Notes under the pieces: generated by a model
Databases searched by the model: none
Told to the model about the DNA's origin: nothing
The model's input: only the letters and a program-made list of their open reading frames with translations
Made by a program: the position numbers and the translations under genes
Assembly (NCBI GenBank): GCA_905234275.1
Contig: CAJOHD010000009.1
Location: forward strand, 62,001 to 126,000
Direction: 5' to 3'
DNA: 64,000 nucleotides
Origin: an uncultured Bacteroidales bacterium
GTDB lineage: Bacteria; Bacteroidota; Bacteroidia; Bacteroidales; F082
Shown here: positions 23,395 through 30,804 of the stretch, one piece after another
How positions within the stretch are numbered: position 1 is the first letter of the stretch
Layout: every line of letters starts with the position of its first letter

Positions 23395-24097
23395 TCAAGA
23401 TAATTCACTATCTCTATGCGGTTTATTTCGTGAAATGATAATTGACAGCAATCCACATATTTCGTCTGTTAATCTTTTGTCTTTGAACAAATGGATTCTT
23501 TCAATGGGCTGTTTTATGCTATTAATATTAACTATGATTGTGTAATCGTGATCAGTCTCTTGTGTTGTATCTTTAACAGATATAGTTGTGTCAGTAATTT
23601 GTTTGGCTGTAACGCCACCAATAACTGCGCCGATTTCACCTGCCAATACACCTCCGATAAAAGCTCTTCCAATGGCGTCTCCAGTATTAGTTCTTGTCGT
23701 AGAAGTGATTTTTTTGTTTGCCCTGATGTTCGATAATAGTTTGGTTGTCATATAAACTATAATCCAATATATCTGAAAATGAGTAAACTTTGTTCTTTAA
23801 TAATACTTGTTCTGTTTTTTCATTAATCATTATATATAGACTGGTCAAATCATTGTCGGTTGGAAGTCTAATGATCTTAGATGGATTAGACATTTTTGTT
23901 ATAAGAGTTTTATAAAAACCTTCTCTTCGTTCAGCATCTTTCATGAGCCATTCTTCCCTTTGTTGACGATAGTATTTATCCTCTTCTTCTTTCTTCTTTT
24001 TTAATTCCAATCTTTTTTGTTTATTAATATGATTATGAATTGTGAGTGCTATTATTACAAGAACAAAGATTATACATATCGCTAAAAGAGTATACAT
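23395..24097 (-). pseudogene. Membrane-anchored glycine-zipper protein split by a frameshift
   Basis: Two overlapping frames make one protein. The 5' part (24097 to about 23710) has a membrane helix (3-23), a Lys/Glu coiled region and VYSFSDILDYSLYDNQ. The 3' part carries GRAFIGGVLAGEIGAVIGG, a glycine zipper that in related proteins directly follows such a strand region. They join at a run of seven T on the plus strand (23709-23715): one base fewer restores the frame. It may be a true pseudogene, a sequencing slip, or slippage on the A7 message. It is the first gene of the cassette after PFOR. Confidence 0.65.
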
Positions 24098-24141
24098 GGT
24101 ATTTATAATTAAATGAGTCTTAACTTGTTTTTATATCACAG

Positions 24142-24149
24142 CAAAAATA
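24142..24149 (-). promoter_or_regulatory. -7 box driving the inserted cassette
   Basis: TATTTTTG on the minus strand, at the outer end of the PFOR-proximal repeat and 45 bp upstream of the gene starting at 24097. Confidence 0.5.
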
Positions 24150-24171
24150 ATAATTATTTTTATACAAATCA

Positions 24172-24206
24172 AAAAACGGCGCTTCTTTTTCAGACGCGCC
24201 GTTTTT
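24172..24206 (-). terminator. Terminator behind the PFOR gene
   Basis: AAAAACGGCGC (24172-24182) and GCGCCGTTTTT (24196-24206) form an 11-bp perfect stem with A/T runs on both sides; it would work in either direction. Confidence 0.8.
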
Positions 24207-24213
24207 ATTATTC

Positions 24214-24236
24214 GGATAACGCAGCGTTATCCCTAC
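24214..24236 (-). repeat. Solo REP hairpin with GTAG head
   Basis: On the minus strand GTAG precedes GGATAACGCTGCGTTATCC, a near-perfect palindrome. It lies between the PFOR stop and its terminator and is absent from the distal copy at 19.7 kb. Confidence 0.75.
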
Positions 24237-24241
24237 GGAAA

Positions 24242-24496
24242 TTACTTCCCTTCACTCAATTTCTTATATCCCTCATATCTCAGTTTAGCAAACTGCTCGG
24301 TCTTGGCGAACAATTCTTTTGCTTCCTCTGGGAAGGTCTTCAGCAATGAGTTGTAACGGACTTCGCCCATGATGAAGTTCTGGAACTTGCTCCAGTCAGG
24401 CTCTTTTGAGTCGAGGTGGAAACCGTTCTGACCTGCTTCTTCCTCAGCTGGGTTGAAGCGCCAGAGGTGCCAGTAACCGCAGTCAACGGCGAGCAT
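24242..24496 (-). CDS. Separated C-terminal segment of PFOR, openable as an 84-residue chain
   Basis: The last 83 residues of PFOR are intact here but out of frame with the main gene. An ATG at 24494-24496, formed at the junction, is in frame with them and overlaps the main gene's 3' end (TGA 24483-24485), so translation could restart by coupling and give a two-piece enzyme. Identical residues with only synonymous differences from the copy at 19758-20010 show past selection on this sequence. Alternatively it is a dead 3' end. Confidence 0.55.
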   Translation of the reverse strand: MLAVDCGYWHLWRFNPAEEEAGQNGFHLDSKEPDWSKFQNFIMGEVRYNSLLKTFPEEAKELFAKTEQFAKLRYEGYKKLSEGK

Positions 24497-27400
24497 GACC
24501 CATACCAATCTTAATGCCGTGGTTGATACATGGTGCGTAGCAGATGATGAGTGATGGTCCTGGATAAGCCTCAGCTTCTTTGATGGCTTTGAAGTACTGG
24601 GCTTGTGATGAACCCATTGCCACCTGCGCCACATAGACGTAGCCGTAGCTCTTGGCAATCATGCCGAGGTCTTTCTTACGTACTTTCTTACCTGAAGCGG
24701 CGAACTTGGCGACGGCGCCGGCTGGTGTAGCCTTTGATGACTGACCGCCTGTGTTCGAGTAAACCTCAGTGTCGAGGACGAGGACGTTGACGTCTTCGCC
24801 TGATGCCAACACGTGGTCTAAGCCGCCGAATCCGATATCGTATGCCCAACCGTCACCACCGAAGATCCACTGTGATTTCTTCACGAGGTGGTCTTTGAGG
24901 TCAAGGATCTGCATGCACTTGTCGCAGCCGCATTTCTCGCAGCCAGCGATGATCTTGTCGGCGAGTTCATCTGTCTTGATGCCGTCTTCGCGGTTGTCGA
25001 TCCAAGCCTGGAAGAGCTTCTTGAGGTCGTCGCTGCAGCACTTGCAGTTGGCGATAGCGTCTTTCATGATAAGCTCGATACGGTCGCGGAGCTTACGTGT
25101 GGCTGTTGCCATACCAAGACCGAACTCTGCGTTGTCTTCGAACAATGAGTTGGCCCATGCCACGCCCTTGCCTGAACGGTAGTTCTTGCAGTATGGAGTA
25201 GCTGGTGCTGAGCCGCCGTAGATTGACGAGCAACCTGTTGCGTTGGCGACGAGCATTCTCTCACCGAAGAGTTGTGTGATGGTCTTGATATAAGGTGTCT
25301 CACCGCAGCCTGCGCAGGCGCCAGAGAACTCGAACAACGGCTGTGCGAACTGGCTGTTCTTGGTGTTGGCGTATTTGTCGATGAGGTTGTCTTTGTAGGT
25401 GACTTTCTTCTGGCCGTATTCCCAGTTCTTGGCTTCGTCAAGCTGGCTCTCCAACGGTTTCATCACCAATGCTTTCTCCTTAGCAGGGCAGACGTCGGCG
25501 CAGTTGCCGCAGCCTGTACAGTCTAACACTGAGACCTGCATTCTGAAGTGCATGCCTGCCAATTCCTTTGGCATCTTCACGTCGACTGTTGCCATGCCCT
25601 TTGGAGCCTTCTTCATCTCGGCATCTGTCATGACGACAGGGCGGATTGCTGCGTGAGGGCAGACCAATGCGCACTGGTTGCACTGGATACAGTTGGCTGG
25701 GTTCCACTCAGGAACGACGGTGGCGACGCCACGTTTCTCGTAGGCTGTTGTACCTGCCGGGAATGTACCGTCGACGATGTCTTTGAATGCGCTCACAGGG
25801 AGGTCGTTACCGCACTGGGCGACCATCGGACGCATCACCTTGTTGATGAACTCAGGATCGTCGGCGTTGTGCTCGAACACGAAGTCTGTTGTGCAGTCGA
25901 GTTTTGCCCATTCGGCTGGGATTTCCACCTTTGTGATTTCACCGCCGCGGTCGACAGCTGCGTAGTTCATGTTGACGATGTCTTCACCCTTCTTGCCGTA
26001 GCTCTTCACGATGAACTTCTTCATCTGCTGGACAGCGAGGTCGTAAGGGATAACGCCTGAAATCTTGAAGAATGCGCTCTGGAGGATGGTGTTGGTACGG
26101 TTGCCAAGGCCGATCTCGTTAGCAATCTTAGTAGCGTCGATGATGTACATCTTGATGTTGTTGAGAGCGAGATATTTCTTCACATAGTCCGGAAGATGTT
26201 TCTTTGTCTCAGCAACGCTCCATGGTGAGTTGTAGAGGAATGTTCCATTCTTCTTCAAGCCACGGAGGCAGTCGTATTTCTTAAGATATGACGGGACGTG
26301 CACTGCCACGAAGTCTGGTGTTCCGACGAGGTAAGGAGCCAAGATTGGCTGGTCGCCGAAGCGGAGGTGTGAGCAGGTGTAACCGCCTGATTTCTTTGAG
26401 TCATAGTCGAAGTAAGCCTGGCTGTACTTGTTGGTGTTGTCGCCGATGATCTTGATAGAGTTCTTGTTAGCACCCACTGTACCGTCAGCGCCGAGGCCGT
26501 AGAACTTGGCTTCGAATGTGCCCTTTGGAAGGATAGAGATTTCCTTGCCGACTTTGAGTGAACGGTGTGTCACGTCGTCTTTGATACCGACGGTGAACTG
26601 GTTCATCGGTTTTGCTGCAGCGAGGTTCTTGTATACTGCCACGATCTGAGCCGGTGTGGTGTCTTTTGATGACAATCCGTAGCGGCCGCCGATGATGGTG
26701 ACTTTCTTGCTGCTGTCTTTGAATGCTTCGACAACGTCGAGGTACAGAGGATCGCCGTTTGCGCCCGGTTCCTTGGTACGGTCAAGCACGCAGATGCGTT
26801 TCACGCTCTTTGGCATGACTGCCATGAGGTGTTTCACGCTGAATGGACGATAGAGGTGGACGGTGATGAGACCGAGCTTCTTGCCTGCCTTGTTCTCCTT
26901 GTCGATGACGGTCTTGATGACGTCGTTAACTGAACCCATGGCGATGATGATGTCGGTAGCGTCTTTTGCACCGTAATATACGAATGGAGCATATTCACGA
27001 CCAGTGATCTGGCTGAGCTTCTTCATATATTTTGCTGCGATGTCAGGAAGAGCGTCGTAGTATTTGTTCTGCAACTCTCTTGTCTGGAAGTAGATGTCGG
27101 GGTTCTGAGCTGTACCGCGTGTTACAGGGTGCTCTGGGTTGAGAGCTCTGTCGCGATAAGCCTTCAGAGCCTTGTAGTTGACGAGCTTGCGGAGTTTCTC
27201 CATGTCGGCTGCCTCAACCTTCTGGATCTCGTGTGATGTACGGAATCCGTCAAAGAAGTGCACAAATGGAACGCGGCCTTCGATTGCTGCGAGGTGAGCA
27301 ACAGGGGCGAGGTCCATGATTTCCTGCACTGAGCTTGTTGCCAACATTGCGAAACCTGTCTGGCGGGCGCTCATCACGTCGGCGTGGTCGCCGAAGATTG

Positions 27401-27767
27401 ACAATGCCTGTGCTGCGAGAGCACGTGCTGAGACGTGGAACACGCCTGGGAGCAACTCACCGGCGATTTTATACATGTTAGGGATCATAAGGAGCAATCC
27501 CTGTGATGCTGTGTAGGTGGTGGTCAAAGCACCAGCCTGCAATGAGCCGTGCACTGCGCCTGCAGCACCAGCTTCTGACTGCATCTCAACGACTTTCACT
27601 GTGTCGCCGAAAATATTTTTCTGACCTTTTGCTGCCCATTCGTCGATATACTCTGCCATCGGTGATGACGGGGTGATAGGATAAATGGCGGCAACTTCGC
27701 TGAACATGTAGGCAACATGAGCCGCAGCCTGGTTACCATCGCATGTCATAAACTTTTTTTCTGCCAT
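24483..27767 (-). CDS. nifJ: Pyruvate:ferredoxin (flavodoxin) oxidoreductase, truncated at residue 1094
   Basis: PFOR oxidises pyruvate to acetyl-CoA and CO2 and reduces ferredoxin, a key step in anaerobic fermentation. The order of domains is normal: N-terminal pyrimidine-type TPP domain (YPITPSSPMAE), domain II/III, a ferredoxin domain with two [4Fe-4S] motifs (CIQCNQCALVCP and CTGCGNCADVCP) and the TPP pyrophosphate-binding domain (GGDGWAYDIGFGGLDH). Family members have about 1180 residues. Here the frame ends early after GIKIGMGHARR; about 7 codons of the expected linker are missing and the remaining C-terminus continues in another frame. The gene follows a Cys/His-rich lipoprotein gene by 28 bp. 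Confidence 0.93.
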   Translation of the reverse strand: MAEKKFMTCDGNQAAAHVAYMFSEVAAIYPITPSSPMAEYIDEWAAKGQKNIFGDTVKVVEMQSEAGAAGAVHGSLQAGALTTTYTASQGLLLMIPNMYKIAGELLPGVFHVSARALAAQALSIFGDHADVMSARQTGFAMLATSSVQEIMDLAPVAHLAAIEGRVPFVHFFDGFRTSHEIQKVEAADMEKLRKLVNYKALKAYRDRALNPEHPVTRGTAQNPDIYFQTRELQNKYYDALPDIAAKYMKKLSQITGREYAPFVYYGAKDATDIIIAMGSVNDVIKTVIDKENKAGKKLGLITVHLYRPFSVKHLMAVMPKSVKRICVLDRTKEPGANGDPLYLDVVEAFKDSSKKVTIIGGRYGLSSKDTTPAQIVAVYKNLAAAKPMNQFTVGIKDDVTHRSLKVGKEISILPKGTFEAKFYGLGADGTVGANKNSIKIIGDNTNKYSQAYFDYDSKKSGGYTCSHLRFGDQPILAPYLVGTPDFVAVHVPSYLKKYDCLRGLKKNGTFLYNSPWSVAETKKHLPDYVKKYLALNNIKMYIIDATKIANEIGLGNRTNTILQSAFFKISGVIPYDLAVQQMKKFIVKSYGKKGEDIVNMNYAAVDRGGEITKVEIPAEWAKLDCTTDFVFEHNADDPEFINKVMRPMVAQCGNDLPVSAFKDIVDGTFPAGTTAYEKRGVATVVPEWNPANCIQCNQCALVCPHAAIRPVVMTDAEMKKAPKGMATVDVKMPKELAGMHFRMQVSVLDCTGCGNCADVCPAKEKALVMKPLESQLDEAKNWEYGQKKVTYKDNLIDKYANTKNSQFAQPLFEFSGACAGCGETPYIKTITQLFGERMLVANATGCSSIYGGSAPATPYCKNYRSGKGVAWANSLFEDNAEFGLGMATATRKLRDRIELIMKDAIANCKCCSDDLKKLFQAWIDNREDGIKTDELADKIIAGCEKCGCDKCMQILDLKDHLVKKSQWIFGGDGWAYDIGFGGLDHVLASGEDVNVLVLDTEVYSNTGGQSSKATPAGAVAKFAASGKKVRKKDLGMIAKSYGYVYVAQVAMGSSQAQYFKAIKEAEAYPGPSLIICYAPCINHGIKIGMGHARR

Positions 27768-27795
27768 ATTTTTTATCTTAATTTAGATTGATTTC

Positions 27796-28248
27796 TTATT
27801 TATTGTGCTGGCAACCTTCATGCTGATGCTCGCAGCCTTCATGCTGACCTTCGCATTTTTTGCCTTCTTCGTGTTTGCACTCATGCTTGCCTTCGCATTT
27901 CTTTTCACCTTCTTTGCAGCATTTGTGGCCTTCGCCTTCACCTTTGCATTCATGTTTTGGCATGTTGGCTTTCGTTTCCTGCATTTTCTTTGCCATATCG
28001 ATAAGTTCAGCGCGCTGAGCCTCGTCGAGTTCGTCCCAGTTGGCAAGAGCTTCAATCATTCTGTCCATGCAGCCAATCATCTCTGGGCACATAGCTGGTT
28101 TCTCACCGTGATGATCGCACTCATGTTTTTTGTCGCACTGCTCTTTCTTGTCTTTGCAGCATTCTTTGTTTTCGTTGTTTTCCTGTTTGTCGCAGCATGA
28201 TGTCATCAAAAATGCCACGAGACCGATTGCTAAAAAGTACTTTTTCAT
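27796..28248 (-). CDS. Cys/His-rich lipoprotein, probable metal-binding
   Basis: The 150-residue product has a lipoprotein signal with the lipobox LMTSC (Cys18). The mature protein has about 15 further cysteines and 11 histidines, mostly in KHEC, HKCC and HEGC units, plus a helical middle section (residues about 55-95). The long open frame on the opposite strand is a shadow caused by this composition. It is likely an outer-membrane or periplasmic metal-binding lipoprotein; the metal is unknown. It lies between divIC and PFOR on the same strand (21 and 28 bp gaps). Confidence 0.75.
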   Translation of the reverse strand: MKKYFLAIGLVAFLMTSCCDKQENNENKECCKDKKEQCDKKHECDHHGEKPAMCPEMIGCMDRMIEALANWDELDEAQRAELIDMAKKMQETKANMPKHECKGEGEGHKCCKEGEKKCEGKHECKHEEGKKCEGQHEGCEHQHEGCQHNK

Positions 28249-28269
28249 AGTTTTAGAATTTTTTATGTG

Positions 28270-28566
28270 TTATTCTTGTTTGTCCAAAATGTAAATCACT
28301 TCGTCGTCACGTTTCATGAGATGCTGTTCGCGCGCCACCTTCTCGAGCAATGCCGAGTCCTTCTTCAAATCGTGCAGCGTCTGCTCCTGCTTCTCAATTT
28401 CATGGTCGTAATACTCAACCTGTTTCTTCACTTTTCTCAGCTTTCTATAGCTTTTTCCCTGCTCGAAAATGTTATATTGGTCGATAAAAATAATGACAGC
28501 GGCGAATATCAACGTCGCGATGACATATTTGTTGGAAAATTTCTTTAAAACATCCTTAAAATTCAT
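28270..28566 (-). CDS. Septum formation initiator, FtsB/DivIC family
   Basis: The 98-residue bitopic protein has a short cytoplasmic N-terminus, one membrane helix (about 15-32) and a coiled coil (about 38-75, KLRKVKKQVEYYDHEIEKQE) followed by the AREQHLMKRDDEVIYIL segment typical of the family. It would act in the FtsQ-L-B complex of the divisome. It is the first gene of the unit that continues into the Cys/His lipoprotein. Confidence 0.9.
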   Translation of the reverse strand: MNFKDVLKKFSNKYVIATLIFAAVIIFIDQYNIFEQGKSYRKLRKVKKQVEYYDHEIEKQEQTLHDLKKDSALLEKVAREQHLMKRDDEVIYILDKQE

Positions 28567-28582
28567 CTGTCAAAATTTTTTG

Positions 28583-28590
28583 CAAAAATA
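28583..28590 (-). promoter_or_regulatory. -7 box for divIC
   Basis: TATTTTTG on the minus strand, 17 bp upstream of the start at 28566. Confidence 0.55.
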
Positions 28591-28644
28591 ATGTTTTTTC
28601 TGAAAAAAAATACTTGTTTTATAACTTATTATCAACAATTTTAT

Positions 28645-28652
28645 TATTTTTG
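28645..28652 (+). promoter_or_regulatory. -7 box for the gene at 28670
   Basis: TATTTTTG, 18 bp before the ATG; divergent from the divIC promoter. Confidence 0.5.
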
Positions 28653-28669
28653 CAGGGTAATAATAATTT

Positions 28670-30301
28670 ATGGATATGAAAAGACTCGTTTTTGCCTTGA
28701 CTTTTATCATTGCAGCCTTTGCCGCATATTCGCAAGATGATGAATATCAGAAGTTTATAGAGCAAAGGAATAAACAACTTAAGGAGAAGCAGGCCGCTTA
28801 TCAGAAAGGGGTGGCTGATAAAAGCAAGGAGATGCAGGAATATATCGATAAACAGAACAAGGAATTTGCCGATTTTGTGGCGAAACAATGGGAGCTTTTC
28901 AATGATTTTGCCAAAGACAGACTATCCATGTCGCAGCCTAAGATGGAAAAGATGCCAGTAGCAGAAAATGCTGAAGAAAACGTCTCTGTCAAGTCATCGG
29001 AAATCACATTTACAAAGGAGGAAGAGCTGCCAAAAGTGACTCATTCCATCGCTGTGGCGTATGAAGATGACGACGATAATAACTACGAGCTGAAAAACCG
29101 TCTCGGTGCTGATGGTCCGGTTGAGTTGCCCACTAAAGATTTTGACAAGTCGAAGAGGCTGAATATCGACAACAGTTCAAACATTCTGATTAATTTCTAT
29201 GGCAGGCAGATTTCAATCCATGTCGACCCTAAGCTGAAGATGAAAAGCACCGGAATCGAGGAGAAACAGGTCGCTGACTACTTCACCAGGATATCGAAAT
29301 GCCAGGATGAGACGCATGCTTTGTGGGAGGAGCTCGACCATGTTGTGAATGAGTTCGGACTGAACGAATGGGGCTATTTCTGCCTACTACGCACCCTCTC
29401 GGAGAGGATGTTCACGAATGTCAACGACAGAGTGCTTTTCTGCTTCTATATGCTAAGAAATGAAGGCGGTTTCAAGACTCGTCTGGCACGCGGTCAGGAA
29501 TCTGGTGCCCTGACGCTGCTCATCGCGATTGACAATAGCAAACAGGTGTATTCCTACACTTATTTCCGTTTCAACGACGATGATTCAGGCAAGACTCAGG
29601 TGAAATATTACACCGTTTATGGTGGCGGAAAAGCCAACGAGGCAGTGTATTCATACGATTACTGCAAGCAGGATGCCGAGAAAAAACAGATGTGCCTCGA
29701 CTTCAATAATAACTTGAACATGGGCAACTGCGATGTCAAGAGAACAGTGAAACTCACAAAAACCGAAAACATCACATTGCCGTATAACAAATCTCACATG
29801 GCATATCTCGACGACGTCCCGATGACGGTGTTCCCGATTTATTTCCAGAGCCCGGTGGCTATCGAGGCGCAGCAGGTGCTTCAGAAGAAATTCAACGAGA
29901 TGAAGAAAGACTACACGCCTACGGAGTTCATCGCGATGCTGCTGCATTTCGTGCAGACAGGCTTCGACTACAAGACCGACGAGGAACAGTTCGGATATGA
30001 GAAATATTTCTATCCGGAAGAGGTGATTGGCTATCCTTATTGCGACTGCGAAGACCGTTCGGCAATGTTCGCCTGGCTGGTGCAGAAATACACCAACGCC
30101 AAAGTCATTGGACTTCAATACGAAGGACATGTGGCGACAGCCGTCTGGTTTGGCGACAATGCCGAAGTGAAAGGCGACGGCTTCATGTACGGCGGCAAGA
30201 AATATTACGTCTGCGACCCGACCTACATCAACGCCTCAATCGGTATGACAATGCCGCAGTATAAAAATAAAACACCGAAAGTCATTAAATTGAAGAAATA
30301 A
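28670..30301 (+). CDS. Secreted transglutaminase-like protein with coiled-coil N-terminus
   Basis: The 543-residue product has a signal peptide (residues 1-21), a charged coiled coil (about 25-90), a mixed middle region and a C-terminal transglutaminase-like domain. The likely triad is Cys460 (YCDCEDRS), His487 (YEGHVATAVW) and Asp516 (VCDPTY). Bacteroidetes proteins of this layout are usually periplasmic and of unknown substrate. A second ATG two codons downstream is equally possible as start. The gene at 30364 follows on the same strand. Confidence 0.8.
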   Translation: MDMKRLVFALTFIIAAFAAYSQDDEYQKFIEQRNKQLKEKQAAYQKGVADKSKEMQEYIDKQNKEFADFVAKQWELFNDFAKDRLSMSQPKMEKMPVAENAEENVSVKSSEITFTKEEELPKVTHSIAVAYEDDDDNNYELKNRLGADGPVELPTKDFDKSKRLNIDNSSNILINFYGRQISIHVDPKLKMKSTGIEEKQVADYFTRISKCQDETHALWEELDHVVNEFGLNEWGYFCLLRTLSERMFTNVNDRVLFCFYMLRNEGGFKTRLARGQESGALTLLIAIDNSKQVYSYTYFRFNDDDSGKTQVKYYTVYGGGKANEAVYSYDYCKQDAEKKQMCLDFNNNLNMGNCDVKRTVKLTKTENITLPYNKSHMAYLDDVPMTVFPIYFQSPVAIEAQQVLQKKFNEMKKDYTPTEFIAMLLHFVQTGFDYKTDEEQFGYEKYFYPEEVIGYPYCDCEDRSAMFAWLVQKYTNAKVIGLQYEGHVATAVWFGDNAEVKGDGFMYGGKKYYVCDPTYINASIGMTMPQYKNKTPKVIKLKK

Positions 30302-30317
30302 TCATTCTCGTCAATCG

Positions 30318-30345
30318 GAGATTTCTCCACTTCGGTCGAAATGAC
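30318..30345 (-). repeat. Dispersed repeat, copy 2 (degenerate)
   Basis: GAGATTTCTCCACTTCGGTC then GAAATGAC. It fills the gap between the gene ending at 30301 and the start at 30364. Confidence 0.6.
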
Positions 30346-30363
30346 GGATTTAAAGAATTAACT

Positions 30364-30804
30364 ATGAAGAAAAAGTATTGGATTGTAATTTTAATCATTT
30401 TAGCAACGGCTGCCGTAGCGTTTGCAGTGTATTACATCTGGTTTGCCGACCATAAAAAGTATTATCAGCCTGAAGTGGTTGAGCCGCCTGTCTATCATGA
30501 CATCGAATTCGATACCGACCTGCTGATTGGCGTGTGGAAGGAAGACGAGCTTTATTATCGTTATAATGACGACGGAACAGCTGTCACCTGGGACCTTTCA
30601 GACGATGTGCAGGAAGATGAAGGCACTAACCTCACATGGACACTTGAACATAATTTATTCACACATTATTATCAAATGGAAATCGGTGGTGTCATCCCGA
30701 AAGTCTATAACATGAAGGTTCTGGAGCTGGATATGATGGAGTATGAGGACGATTATGGCGTGAACCACAAATTCTCAAAAGTCGATGAAGAACTGATTAA
30801 TTAA
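30364..30804 (+). CDS. Membrane-anchored lipocalin-like protein
   Basis: The 146-residue product has one N-terminal membrane helix (about 5-27) and a soluble C-terminal domain starting LLIGVWKEDELYYRYNDDGT. The G-x-W start of a first strand and the later TWTL/YYQM strands resemble lipocalin-like domains of Bacteroidetes. Function unknown. It ends 8 bp inside the 3' end of the convergent TPR gene. Confidence 0.65.
   Translation: MKKKYWIVILIILATAAVAFAVYYIWFADHKKYYQPEVVEPPVYHDIEFDTDLLIGVWKEDELYYRYNDDGTAVTWDLSDDVQEDEGTNLTWTLEHNLFTHYYQMEIGGVIPKVYNMKVLELDMMEYEDDYGVNHKFSKVDEELIN

Noticed and set aside
19645..24496. Assembly artefact as explanation of the duplicated PFOR end
   Set aside because: The copies differ at 11 positions, all synonymous, and in the intergenic hairpin, which a collapsed or duplicated read would not produce; a strain-chimera remains possible and should be checked in reads.
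27805..28200. 131-residue hydrophobic frame on the plus strand
   Set aside because: Shadow of the Cys/His/Lys/Glu-rich lipoprotein gene; its Phe/Leu/Ala pattern is only the complement of that composition.
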